A stretch of DNA of 64,000 nucleotides. Origin: Saussurea involucrata. Its lineage: Eukaryota > Streptophyta > Magnoliopsida > Asterales > Asteraceae. Location of the stretch: assembly GCA_033807775.1 (NCBI GenBank), contig CM066321.1, positions 39,594,850-39,658,849 of the forward strand, in the 5' to 3' direction. Both the position numbers and the translations under genes were made by a program. The notes under the pieces are model-generated. The model was not told where the DNA came from and ran no database searches. It saw only the letters and a list, made by a program, of their open reading frames with translations. This document shows, in pieces, positions 10,936-22,849 of the stretch. Each line of letters opens with the position of its first letter. Positions within the stretch are counted from its first letter, which is position 1.

Positions 10936-11522
10936 GTTCAAAAAAAAACCCTTTCGGTCTGATAAATTTCGGTGGCAACAAGATCCTTTTTCGGCATGAG
11001 CATCTTCAGTGATCTTTTCGATGATCTGATCATTCTCGGTGGAACCAAGATCCACTTTCGGCATGAATACCCCAAGTGATCTTTTCGATGACTCATCTCT
11101 CGGTGGATCTCCTCGGTGCGCATATCTGTCCTCTTCGGTGTCTCAACGCCTCGATGGATCTCTTCGGTAAGCAAATCCTCACCGATTCCATCTCGGCATA
11201 TCTTTCACCACCGATGATCTCTTCATTTCCTCACCGATGTCCACCGAAATTCAATCCTATCCACACATCACACCTATAACCCTATTTGTGTCAGACCTGT
11301 TCACCTCCCCGTTTTTGTGAAACGGCTTATTGACCACAACTTCCAATGTGGTCATGATTGCCTTTTCTATTCCCCTTTATTTTATTGTTTTTTAACCGTT
11401 CCCCCACTTTTTTTAACCCTATAAATACACGACTCTTTCCTTTCATTATTCCTTTACGTTTCCTTCATCTCCTTCGTGCTTCCTCTATAAACCTGCAACT
11501 TCGTGCTCTCTCTCGATCATCA
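10936..11522 (+). other. Spacer between SIRE-B pol and extra ORF, dense in TCGGTG
   Basis: No open frame of note. Between 10960 and 11260 the hexamer TCGGTG or its complement CACCGA occurs nine times, with further TCGGCAT and TCGATG variants between them, so the spacing is roughly 20-40 bp. After 11280 the sequence becomes pyrimidine-rich, with a possible TATAAATA at 11421-11428 about 100 bp before the ATG of the extra ORF, so this may be an internal promoter for that ORF. Confidence 0.6.
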
Positions 11523-14500
11523 ATGGCGTCCTCCAAGCACAACCCCCTAGGTGTTTTGCTGATCTGAAATTCAACCCATGCAATCACGTTGCAAGATTTG
11601 AACCCGACCCCTCTCACCCAGAGTTTAACCATGTAATCAAGTTCTTCACTCGCTCTCCCCTTCTTCATGCCTTCACCTGTAATCCCAAAATGAGCAAAAT
11701 GCTCATTGGGAAATTCTGGCTTACCTGTGTGTATGACTCCTCAAATGATGCGATCCACGCATCCATCCTTTCTGAAGACGAGGGTGATCATGACCTCACC
11801 TTTGGGGTCGATGATGTTTGCACTACACTTAAAATCGATGCTTTCGATCCCTATGACGAATGGCATTCAGATACCGTTCTCGAAGATGTCCTCAGTACAA
11901 CAGGTTACGTGGTCGATGACAACTCCAAAAGCTCCAAAGGTCCTGGAACTCTTCTTCGGAGTCACATGGGTGATGTATGGAACTTCTTCTTTGCCCATGT
12001 GATCCACTGCCTCTCCCGAAAGACGAGCGACCACGATCAATCCCCTTCATACATCACCAAACTTGCCCATGCCTTAATCTTTCAACGCCGAGTGGATTTC
12101 GCCCAGTACTTCTTCACCGAATTAGTGGAAGTGATCTCCCATCCAAAGAAGTGCCATGTTGCCTACCCCCGATTTATCTCTATGATCATCCATCACAAAC
12201 TTGGCAAAGCTCTGGACAAAGACCGCAAGTCTCACACTCCCCGATTCACTTATGACTGGTCTCCCCCGATCGTCGGCAACAAGACTCTCAACGTCGGTGT
12301 TCTCGACACCGATCGTCCTTTACGCCGAGGTATGATCACTTTAGCCATCTCTCCAGAACTTCAATGGGGTGATTCTGAAATTCCAGGGTTTCAACACCTC
12401 GATATCCCCGAGGTCCTTCCTGCTGTTGTGACCTCCTCCCCACGTCCCAGAGTAAAGTCGGTCGGCGCGAAGAAGAAATCGGCCACCGACACCTCTGTCG
12501 CTGCTTCCAGGATCATGACACCGATTAACCCATCGGTGGCTTCCCCGGTCCAAAAACCTTCTAAGCGGAGGCACTCTTCGTCCCCCCCCGAAGATTCGTC
12601 TAATGAGATCTCGAGGAAATGTCCGTGAGCCATCCCCTTCCAAATCATTTTTGTTCACCACCGACCATTTGATTATCCCTAAGGCATCCCTAAATTTACC
12701 TCCTCTAACTCGTTCTTTGAGTGAACACGCAGACTCTCCCACCGAAAGTCTAGACTCTCCCTCCGAAAGTCTGGACCACGCACTTCACGACCTTTCACCC
12801 GGTCACTTCTTGATCGATGATGATGCACAACCCGATCAGGGTTCCCCCCCATTAGATCCCCCCCATGATTTCTTTGCAGGTCTCTTTGACGACACTAGTT
12901 CTCCCCGAACCTCCCCGTCGGTCGGAGCAATCCCCATTGAGTCCTCATCCCCCTCACCGACAGAGTCACCTTTGAACCAGACTTCTCCCCGAAGTTATCC
13001 CCTGGTTCAAACTCCCCAAAGATCGCCTACGCCACACCGATCACCCTCCCCGGGTCAGAATTCACCCCGACGAGCTCCCACTCCGCCACCGAGACCACTA
13101 TTCCCCGATGAAATGCTATATCCCGGCAACATTCCCATTTCGGCGGAGGATCCCCATCGCATCCGCTACATAGTTACTGGGGATGTCGGGGGTGAAACCA
13201 CTGTTCAAGCACCCTCTTTGATTGAAGACATACAAGAAAGTGCTCGACAATGTCGGCTTGTCGGCACCCAATTTGAATCTTTCAAACAGGCCACTCTTGC
13301 AATGATTGCCATGACGAGTTCCCGAATGTCCACTATCGAATCTCGCCTGCCGCAGATTCTTTCAGATGCTATTGCCGATGCTCTACGGCCCTTTACCACC
13401 GACATCAACTCTTTGGTTTCCAAGGTGGAATCTTTGTCACGATCTCATGGGGATCTTGCCTTCTCCTTTGGTGCTTTCAAGGCAGCCTCCAACGTCAAAG
13501 ATTCTGAACTTCAGAGGATGCTTCAAGACGCTAAGTCTCATCAAGACGTCAGCCAGGCCACTGCCGACTCTCTTCGTGACATTCATGCCACACTTCAATA
13601 ATTCGGCCAACTGGAGATGGATCTCGGTGACTTCACCATGGTTTTTGAAGAGGTACCGAAACAACTCTCTTTTCTTCATAAGAAATTCGACTACATTTTC
13701 AGACAGCTGGGTATGAAGATTCTGGCTGGTGCTGAGGGGGAGAAAACAACAACCCATCCCAAGTTGCCATCTCTTAAACAGTCGGTCATCCCCAAGCCTC
13801 CATCTTCCACCGATGACATTCCTGAAACCACCGAAACTCACGCTGAAACCGCCGACGCTGAGGGGGAGCAACTCTCTAAAGAAAAAGAGTTGGAGTTGGA
13901 AGACAAAGCAACAACTGAGGGGGAGCAACTTTCTGCGGCCGAAACAGACAAGGGAAAGAAAACCCAAAAAGCCCTTGATGATACCAAGGCCATCTCTTTA
14001 AAAGTTGCAGAGGAAGAAGCCAAGAAATCCAAGTCCACCGATGCCGTGTCGGCACAGAAATCGATGCTGAGTGAATTTGAACAAGAGAGAAATGAAGAAG
14101 TTAGATGGTACAAGAAGAAGATGCACCACCGATCCGACAGAACCCCGATCTCAGGTGTCAAGATCGCAACCTCCAGATCCAACCCAAAAGACATCTGCCT
14201 TATCATTGATCGGGAAGATGGCTCTTTGAAAAGTGTGAGAGACTACCAACTCAAAACCTATGGTCTCCCTGAATGGTACGAGATCTCTCGACACTTGGCC
14301 AAAAATCCAAACCCAAAGAAGGACATCTTTGTCAAATACATTGATGGTCTAATGGCAAAGATGAAGGAGATCAAAAAGAAGTATAGCATCGTGCTGACCA
14401 CCGATGAAAGATCGAAACTGCAATCCTTGAAGGAAGAAGTGCGCCTTCCCAAAGTTAAGAATCCTCCCGACACTGTCTTCAAGGATATGGCAAAGGAAGG

Positions 14501-14768
14501 AAAGATACCGAATGTAAGTAACTTAAGTCTTTCCCTTCCCACTTCGGCATCATATCCCACGACAACTCTGGGCCTGTCACCGATTCCAGGACTGTATTTC
14601 AACGATGGTTTCGGCAAACGAGCCTTCTTCAGATTCTCTTAAATCCCAGTTGCCGACACCATGTTTCTTGAAGGCCTCCACAACTTGTTCCCTCACATCC
14701 CCGATGCTCAACCCTACTACCGAATCCTAATGGATGAGATCAAGCGCCGACAATCATCAAAGAAGTAG
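11523..14768 (+). pseudogene. SIRE-B extra ORF (aORF), frameshifted
   Basis: ATG at 11523 (MASSKHNPLG) goes out of frame near 11560. The main frame resumes about 11580-12628, shifts again near 12600, meets TAA at 13599-13601, and continues in that frame to TAA at 14640-14642 and the natural-looking end KRRQSSKK at 14766-14768. It is homologous to the SIRE-A extra ORF: GKFWLTCVYD against SQFWYSARH, FFFAHVIHCLSRK against FIFAHLISCMTAK, AYPRFISMII against PYPRFISAIF. A Ser/Pro-rich middle, a predicted helical region (about 13230-13620) and a Lys/Glu-rich segment follow. GTAAGT at 14514 with TTCCAG near 14590 could be splice sites, but this is weak. Clearly non-functional in this copy. Confidence 0.75.
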
Positions 14769-15055
14769 GTTTTTCATTTTACCTTTCGGTAGTTTTGATA
14801 ATATTTTGCTTCTTTACTTCACCGATGTATGAGAATGACTTATAAAATTCAAGTGCTTATCTTGTTTATATGTAGCTGTACATACCTTTATTTCCTTGCT
14901 TTATATATACTGTATAGATATACTCAAAGAAACATAGTTCAAAAAAAAGGTCTATGTGAAAAGAACCCAAAAGAGTAAAAAGGGTCAAAATGCACTTATT
15001 TTCATTTGCTCTTTAATATTCTAAGGATAGAGATCAAATTCAAATAGGGGGAGAT
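14769..15055 (+). other. SIRE-B 3' untranslated region and polypurine tract
   Basis: AT-rich, no coding content. It ends with the polypurine tract AATAGGGGGAGAT (about 15043-15055) directly before the LTR. Confidence 0.7.
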
Positions 15056-15998
15056 TGTTGGGTCATCACAGATTTGAAGTTGACTCAATTAAACCCACTT
15101 AGATACTTAGAATGTTTTTGGATTCTTTTGTGTAACTTGTACTCTTATATCAATTGTTCGGTGAAGTCGAAGATCAACCGAAACCAAGTGCGAAGACTAT
15201 CTCATTGCGGAAGTGAGAAAATCGGCAGCAAGTTTCTACAAGTTACATCACCACCGATATGCTTGTGCTATCGGTGGACACGCATCACCGAATTGAAGAA
15301 ATTCGGTGAGGAGTTCAAGAAGACTTCCACCGATATGTGTTCAGAAATCGGTGGGAGTTCAAGAAGACTGCACCAAAATATTAAACACTTCGGTGAAACT
15401 CTCTCCTTTCTAAAGAAGTGAGATTTCGAATTGGTGCAGTTTTCAATACAGGAGGTCGGTAGCCTTATTCTCTATAGACAAAAGAGAAGATCATTTATTA
15501 TGAGACAATATCCTATTGTCAGATAAAAGTGGCATTTTGTCATTTTATCTATTCTCAGATAAGGTGTTTTTCTGGTACGACTGTCCTCCTGGTTCCTTGG
15601 ATAAGTTAAAAAGGAGATATCAGCTTTTCAGAAGTCAACCTCTACAATGAATGGAAGAGTCACAAGTGTCCCATGCATTAAATGATGCATGGTCTATAAA
15701 TAGAGGTGAAGACTCTCCATGCAAATTACGCTTCTGAAGATTACTAAGTGCAAGCTCCTTTCTTACTGAAACTGCATCTTGTGTCTAAGTGTCCAATTTG
15801 TTCTAAGTGTTTTTCAGTCTACTTTGTGTTAGATTGTTAGAATAGTTTAACTGTTCTTTTCCGCAACAATCTTCTGGTTTCTATGTGTAATTCTTATTGA
15901 AAGATTTTCAATATATTGAATTAAAACTTGTGAAAAATCTAAGTATTGTATTCAACCCCCCCTTCTACAATACTTGCTGAGCCTTTTTGGGACCAACA
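15056..15998 (+). repeat. SIRE-B 3' LTR
   Basis: 943 bp, from TGTTGGGTCATC to GGGACCAACA. It has a TATAAATA box at 15695-15702 downstream of ATTAAATGATGCATG, and a C-run with CTTCTACAATACTTG near the end. The same end, reversed, is seen in the SIRE solo LTR at 42229-45286. Eight CACCGA/TCGGTG hexamers cluster between 15160 and 15390. Confidence 0.9.
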
Positions 15999-16003
15999 CA
16001 AAT

Positions 16004-18337
16004 ATTTGATGACGACAAGCTTGCTAAAAGATACCTCGTTCAAAGCCTACCAAATGACATCTACATTGCCATATATAGTCACAATTATACTGCTAAAGGC
16101 ATGTGGATCAAGTTGCAAAGATGATGATGGACAACAAGATTGGAGATCAACTGAAGATCAACAGCTACGTCACTCGCTATGACAGCTTCAAACAGAGACA
16201 ATGTGAGTCACTGACCGAGACATACGAACGATTCTGCATGCTTTTGAACGAGCTTCACAAGAACATCACGAGGATCCAGACCGAGAACAACATCAAGTTC
16301 TTGAACAACCTCCAGCCTGCATGGAAGACGAATACGAAGTGATGGATATTATGAGTGAACAAAAGACAGTCAAGAAACCAACGACCGACCCTCTCGCACT
16401 GGTCTCCGACAAACGAGGATGACAGTCCAGCCACAACTCCAGGAGAGAGAAAGAGAAGAGTGAGTCAGAAGAGGAAGAAGGAGATGGAAGTGAGTCGGAT
16501 ACCGAATTGAAGGACATCAAGAAAGTTATGGTTCTTTTGTCTAAAGCCTTCCAAAAGAAGAAGTTTTTCAAGAAACCATCATCAAACAATCAGAGGTACT
16601 CGACCACCCAGAACAAGTGCCATAACTACCAGGATAAGTATGGGGGAAGAAAAAGAAATGAAGAAGGTAAACAATCTGACGAGAAAGAGATGGATGAGCT
16701 AGTGAAGTGCTACAACTGTGGCAGATTGGGCCACTTTGCCACATAATGTAGAAAGGCTGTAGTATATAATTCTGAGTATTACAAGAACAAGATGCTCCTG
16801 GCCAAACAGGAAGAAGCTAGGAAAGCACTGATGGCTGAGGATGATCACGTCGGATGAGGAAGATGCTGACGTCCACCTGTGCTTTATGGGCAATCAAACC
16901 AATCAGCCCGAGTCAGAGAACGCTAACTGCAACTCATCCCATTTGGTGAATCTTGTCAGGTATGTGCTCCTATTCATCAAGCTTTATTCGATCAAATGCA
17001 AATTAATGTGACTAAACTAGATACCTACAAGTTAACCATTAAAGAAAAGTCACTTCTAAATTTTGAATTAAGTGACAAGGTTAACGTTCAACATCAAGAC
17101 ATTGACACTCTTAGGTTAGAAAATGTTGATCACTTGTGCATAATTGAAAATTTAAAGGTCAAGTACAACGTAATTTCTAAAGAACCATATGAATTAAAGG
17201 CCAAACTATCTGAACTAACTGAAAAACTCAACAAGTCTGAATACGAGAGAAATGAGACTATCTATAAATGTTCTTCGGTTCAAATTGAAAATAAAGAAGT
17301 TATTGGAAAAATAAAAGATCTTGAGCTAAAGTTTTACAAGCGTGGCCAAATTGACCAAACGATCCATCTGAACAAACCAAAGGATTTCAAATACTATAAT
17401 TATGAATGGGAATCGAGTATGACAACCCTCACTATTTGAAAAAAAAATCTTATCTGAGGTGCCTACGTTATATGAATTCAACTTTCTAGGTCTCGATAAG
17501 ACATATCCTCAATACAAAATCAGATGAACTGAGCCAATTGATGAAAAGGATAAGGAATTGGACGAATTAAAGAGAAAGAATACTGTTAAGATGCAAATGC
17601 CTTTCGCGTATGAAACTTTTAATACATCTTACAAAACAAAGAAATCCAAAAATCTTTCAAATGACTACTTTGACGGCTATGTTGTTGCCAAACCCAAAGC
17701 ATCCTCTGCTAAGATAAGGTCCAAACAACAGAACCTAAGGAAGAGAAGAACAAGTTTAAACGCTATGTTCCACCTCTCATCTTAGAAAAGAAGATAGTTC
17801 AGTTAGAGGAGTCATTCGAACAAGAACGAATCAATTTTCAAAAGGAAAAACAAAAGTTACTATCCAAGCTTGAGTATTCCAATTACAAAAAAGCGGATTC
17901 AGTATCTAGGGAGGAAAATGAACTCCTGCAGACAGAGATCAACAAGCTTACCTCTCAACTGACTGCCCTGGTGATAGAAAAATGATGAAAGAGCAACTCA
18001 GCAAAGCTGAGCTCCAAGAGAAGCTTGATAAGCTGACCGAGGAGAAAGTTAGTTTGTCTGAACCTTCCTCGACATCCTTAGATACCTCGTCTTGCAAAGC
18101 ATTTTTGGGTGATTCTTCACCAACTATTTCTGATAGAGAAAAATGACCTCAATCGGAATCATGCAAAAAGAATCTCTATTCTGATTTTCAAAACACTTTT
18201 GGCAATTATTCTTTGCAAACCAAATGCTCAAACAGTTCCCTGAATTCATCAACTAATCATGTCATATCTGATGAAGAATTAGAGTTTTCAGCTTTTATGA
18301 AATCCAATGTCTGTTCAGATGATGAGTTTAGCAAGTT
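16004..18337 (+). pseudogene. copia gag pseudogene with CCHC zinc knuckle
   Basis: Translated in pieces, the region shows a copia gag core (YERFCMLLNELHKN, KFLNNLQPAWK), an acidic/basic linker, a single CCHC knuckle CYNCGRLGHFATxCRK (16708-16753, where the codon before the last Cys is a stop), and a long charged region likely to form a coiled coil (about 16990-17990). At least eight stops or frameshifts break it, including TAA 16744-16746, TGA near 16856, TGA 17437-17439 and TGA near 18145. The final frame ends CSDDEFSK at the solo LTR and continues in frame on the other side at 20934 (DFASKLPSH), which shows that the LTR inserted into this reading frame. Confidence 0.8.
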
Positions 18338-20928
18338 TGTAACACCCGTAATTTCCGGATAAGTACAACTTCGAATCGGTGTGGAACCGATCTTTAAGAA
18401 AAATATGAAAAATAGGATTTTGGATTAAATCCTAGATTTTATGGTATTATTGGATGGATAATTCGAATACGAGTCCAACGGTTCTTTCCAGAGCGAAATC
18501 GGAGCTAAAACGAAGAAGTTATGGCCAAAACAACTTTCGGTACAATCTCGGCTAAAGTGACACAACGAGAGTGACATGGTCACTTTAGTATGTATCAAAT
18601 CTGATGGAAAACTTGGGAACTTTCGGTACAGTTTGTGCGAAAGTGACACAGCGAGAGTGACATGGTCACTTTAGCATGTCACTTTAGCATGTATCAAATC
18701 TGATGGAAAACTTGGGAACTTTCGGTACATTTTGTGCGAAAGTGACACAACGAGAGTGACATGGTCACTTTAGCCGTCGGGTACCTGGAGTTTAAAAATA
18801 CGATTTCAACCTCATTTCACTCCTCACTTCTCCCATTTCATCCATTTCTCTCCCAAACCGAAACCCTAAGCCTCCGAAGTCGATTTTGAGCTATTTAGCC
18901 ACAAGATTCGAGTTTTGAAAGTGATCTTCTTCATCTACCATGGTTTTAGGACACAATCTTGAAACCCTTTCACTTCATCTTCTCCACCAATTTCTAGGGT
19001 TTTTACCCAACCCTTCCACTCCATTTGAAGATTAGGAGTTGTGGTGCATCTTGGAGGTTGTAGAGACATTTTGGGTTGGTGGATTCAAGTATGGTTAAGG
19101 TAAATCTTCTTTTCTCTTCATTTTGAAGTTAGGGTTTTGGATAAGTGAGTATTTTGGTATATTATGGATGGATGATGATTCTTTATGGTTAGACTTGGTT
19201 ATTGATGGTTGGAAATTCATAAATCTAGGTTTTGGAAGTTTTGGCTTGAGGATGCCAACTTCATCAAATGAGCTTACGTTTGGAGAAATTCTAGATTTAG
19301 CCTAAATCTAGCAAGGTGAGTTCAAGTTAATTTGTGAAAACGTTGTACATGCCAAAAATAGTATTTTCCAAATGTTTGTGTGTTTTACCTGAATATATTA
19401 ATTGTTGAGATATTCGGTTAATTTAACCTTTTTGATGTATTTATCTTTTTAAATGTGTAAAACACCCGTATTTGGGATTTTGGGGCTTTTTAATATTTGG
19501 AGGGTTAAAAATCAAATTTTGTCTTTAAAAGGTTAATTGCTCAAAATGAGGTTTATTTGACGGTTTAATCATGTTAGTGTAAATTGATTTTATAAACCAT
19601 GTGGGAAATACCCGATTTAGTGTCAAGAGTTATTTTGAGAATTGTAAAGGTGTGAGTCCTTTTGGGAAAACCCTTTTTGCTTAACCGTGTCAGGTTTTGG
19701 GTTAATAACGGCTTTGTGGTACTTGTTTACCTAACTGGGGCTTAGATGCATTTTATTGCACATTATTGATATTTGCATGCTTGGGTGTTTTGTCATTCCG
19801 GGTTGAGCATGTTTTGGTAGACTGTGTTTCATTGGATCCATAGGCAAGTGAGCCGGTCTTTAATTGATGGTCTATCTCTTTGTGCACGAGGAGTGGACTA
19901 TGGGGACGCATGGTTATATGCGTAGGCCGTGGGGGCCACTAGCGAGTAGGCAATAAGGGACATTGAAGTCCTTGAGGTGTAACTCGTCTAGACTGGATAT
20001 GCAATAAGGTCGCCTATAAGTCCTTGAGGTGTAACTCTACGGGGTATGCAATAAAGGCAATCTATTTATGGCTTGAGGTTGTGATGTCTTTATGGCATGG
20101 GAGCTAAGGTCGGGGCTTGAGGTGTAATCCAGTAACATCACGAGTGACTTAACTTTGTGTGCCCGTCACTTTCGATGGAATCGGGTCTCCCCCGTCACCG
20201 AAAGGTGTGGTTTTGGGTTTATGTTTTTATCCATATTTTCGGTGACTTACTTTATTTATACGAACTGTATTCATGGTTATTGGCAGGGTTCTATGCTTCA
20301 TACTTATTGGATGTTTTGGAATATTGGAGTTTTGTCCATGTTTATAATTCTTGGGATATTTACGTCTAAACATGTTTTGAGTGAGTTGGAGTTGGAATTC
20401 ATTTTAGAAAACGCTTTATACACTTTGGGAACTTTTCTCCTAGATTTTGTGTGCGTTGGAAAATGAGTCATTTATGCCCGCTTGGGAAACCCTTTGGAAA
20501 TAATAATCTTTGTCGCAACTTTCAACGAAAGATTTATCTAAATCATGACTAAAACCACAACCTTCCGATTTATGATTTTTATGTAGTCATGATAAAATGC
20601 TTGAACTCACTAGGCGTAAGCCTAACCCTTTTTATTTGTGTGCGTGTGCAACAGGCTCAGGTTGGGGTAACTCTAGCTACATTATGAAATGGCGGGTGCT
20701 AGTAGTGTGCACGAGAGGTGATGTGTTTAGTGAAGTCTTCCGCACTTGTTTGGACTAGCAACTTGTGTTGTATTAAGTGACACCCGTTTAGGTTGTTTTA
20801 TTTGGGGAATTATAATGTTTTTAATTCCAAGGTGTTTTGAGGAATAAATTGTAGAAATGAATTTATCTATTTTTGTTGATTATTGAATTTTAAAGTTAGT
20901 TGCTCGTTCCAAATTTGAGGGTGTTACA
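18338..20928 (+). mobile_element. Gypsy-type solo LTR, plus orientation
   Basis: 2591 bp, from TGTAACACCCG to GGGTGTTACA, flanked by the 5-bp duplication AAGTT (18333-18337 and 20929-20933). No PBS or coding region is present. The motif GAACTCACTAGGCG near 20602 is a recurrent feature of chromovirus-type LTRs in this window and gives the orientation. The repeat array at 18535-18785 lies near its 5' end. Confidence 0.92.
18535..18785 (+). repeat. Direct repeats with GTGACATGGTCAC palindromes
   Basis: Three near-copies of a roughly 90-bp unit: AACTTTCGGTACA, then GCGAAAGTGACACA, then CGAGAGTGACATGGTCACTT. GTGACATGGTCAC is a near-perfect palindrome; the middle unit has an extra AGCATGTCACTTT duplication. 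Confidence 0.85.
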
Positions 20929-20933
20929 AAGTT

Positions 20934-21087
20934 TGACTTTGCGTCAAAACTTCCAAGTCACGTTGATTTTCTTGATCAAACTGGTGAGCCACCGGTCAAT
21001 TTTTATAAGGGCGAATGTTCCACATTTGTCCCTCAAAACCATTTTGTATGAATACGAGACGATAATCCTTTTTTTTCCTTCTAATTG
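20934..21087 (+). pseudogene. Continuation of the copia-C gag pseudogene
   Basis: Open frame DFASKLPSHVDFLDQ to about 21050, in frame with 18337 when the solo LTR and one AAGTT are removed. It is cut by the reverse solo LTR at 21088. Confidence 0.65.
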
Positions 21088-21488
21088 TGTAACATCCAAA
21101 AAACACAACAGGACATACGTAGCATTAAGTCAAAACATTTACACATCTAGGTCCCAAAATTTCATTACATTAATCTAAAACTGAGGTTGGCGGAAACAAC
21201 CTATACACAACTGAGAATAATCTAGCTTCTATAAGTGGCACTTGCACTGTCTCTAGTTGCATCTGCACTCTATCTTGCTCTTGCTCACTTACCTGAGCCT
21301 TCTACTATTTGCTTACCTGAAAAGGTTTTAGTTTTGAAAAACGAGGGTTAGACCATGAGGTCTAGTGAGTTCCCTCCATAAACAGCGTACATCAACATTA
21401 TACAAATAATTTAACAAACACATTAACATTCTTTACATAATCATTCAACCATGGTACTGCACAGTGTTTAAGGATCACGCTGCTAGTC

Positions 21489-21630
21489 ACATATCCGAGT
21501 AGGAAGGAAACGAATTCCCTCCTACAAGCTTCTCCCATATCCGAGTAGGAAGGAAATGAATTCCCTCTTACAAGCTTACCTACATATCCGAGTAGGAAGG
21601 AAATGAATTCCCTCCTACAAGCTACTCAAA
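21489..21630 (-). repeat. Three tandem units of about 47 bp
   Basis: Units containing ATATCCGAGTAGGAAGGAAA, GAATTCCCTC and TACAAGCT repeat three times at a 46-47 bp period. Confidence 0.88.
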
Positions 21631-22035
21631 ACAGCCCCAAGGGATCATCGGAACCCGAGGTACTCAGATCCACTGTACAGACCGACTCCACATAACATAC
21701 ACATAGTTCGTCATAATCATGAACATGAAATCCGTGTAACACGTTATAATTCATTTCATCTTGCAGAATAATCTTTTCCTTAAAACATACTTTTCATGGA
21801 AAACATACGTAAAAGCTTGTAAATAAAACGTGATCGTAACCACACCATAATCAGTAAAATATTGTACTTTCATTCGCGTAAAAATCATGTAGAATAACAT
21901 GTCATTTCCACATAATCACTTTCTTTGGAAAAACACGTAAAATCACGTATTTTAGTTAGAAAAACTCATCTGGTGCCCTTACTTCCCTTTCCTAATCTGT
22001 TCCAGACTTCCAATCGATTTTCCTGAATGAATGGA

Positions 22036-22345
22036 TAAAACATATAAGTTGATCATCCAACTTTCCGGACAACTTAACTTTTCGGACAACTCAACTTTCC
22101 GGACGACTTAACTTTTCGGACAACTCTACTTTCCGGAAAACTCTACTTTTCGGACAATTTATGCTTACCGGACACTTATACGAATAATGGTCCGGACACT
22201 TCCTACGGTTACCACGCTTTCCGGACGTTTCATCTGGAACTATGACTTATCCGGAAACCCCTTACACCCGGACACTATGAACAACACCCGAAAACCCCCC
22301 ACTGTCCGGACATTACTGTCCGGACGGGGCGACGTCCGGAAACTA
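22036..22345 (-). repeat. Dense TCCGGA/TTCGGA motif array
   Basis: TCCGGA, ACCGGA or TTCGGA followed by C or A recurs about every 15-25 bp over 300 bp, often as CTTTCCGGACAACT. TCCGGA is a self-complementary hexamer. The array interrupts otherwise AT-rich LTR sequence. Confidence 0.85.
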
Positions 22346-22849
22346 CGGGCTGGACGAAAACCATTTTTCCAAAAGTGATAAAAACCCATTTTCTGCTATA
22401 AGCTCGATTAGCCAAACATAAGGGCTCATCCACCAATCATAAACACGCACTTAATCCATTTCATACCTCTAAATCGATCCTTACACATCAAAAACCCAAA
22501 ATCCCCTTTTAGAACATTGAGGTGGAGAACACAATGAATTTAGAGGTTTTTCCTCCAAAATTTCAGACAGCCCAGAAGAGATGATCACAAGAAACAAGGA
22601 GAAGAGTTTAGATGAATTTACATTCAATGCTTTCTTCCACAAATCAGATTTCTCCAAAGTTTCTCCTTCTCTTCCCTTTTCTTCTTCTTAGCCACCAAAC
22701 ATACACACACACAAGAGACTTCTAGGGGTTTGGCAACCTTTTAAACCTTTCACAATTTGCACAAAGGCCCCCTTAACTTAACTTTAATTTCTTAGACTTT
22801 AGCCACTAAACTTTCATTACGTACTAGAAATTCGGGTTATTACAAATTG

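Larger units (their letters stand above)
8479..15998 (+). mobile_element. SIRE-B: SIRE-type Ty1/copia element, 5'-interrupted
   Basis: The order is integrase C-terminal part, reverse transcriptase, RNase H (8479-10935), a TCGGTG-rich spacer, the extra ORF (11523-14768, broken), polypurine tract AATAGGGGGAGAT and the 3' LTR (15056-15998). The 5' half is absent at the SIRE-A boundary. If SIRE-A is nested in SIRE-B, the missing LTR, gag and integrase start lie left of the window. The 3' LTR is followed by CAAAT (15999-16003), the expected target duplication. Confidence 0.85.
16004..21087 (+). mobile_element. Decayed Ty1/copia element (copia-C), gag region, host of SIRE-B
   Basis: Gag-like coding sequence begins directly at the SIRE-B boundary and runs to about 21060, interrupted by the solo LTR at 18338-20928. 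The element's LTRs and pol are not visible in this window, so its true limits are unknown. The sequence after the reverse solo LTR (from 22850) shows no recognisable continuation. Confidence 0.65.
21088..22844 (-). mobile_element. Gypsy-type solo LTR, minus orientation
   Basis: 1757 bp flanked by the 5-bp duplication AATTG (21083-21087 and 22845-22849). Read on the minus strand it begins TGTAATAACCCG and ends TTTTTGGATGTTACA, both usual gypsy LTR termini, and carries GGGAACTCACTAGACC. No coding region. Two repeat arrays lie within it. Confidence 0.9.
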
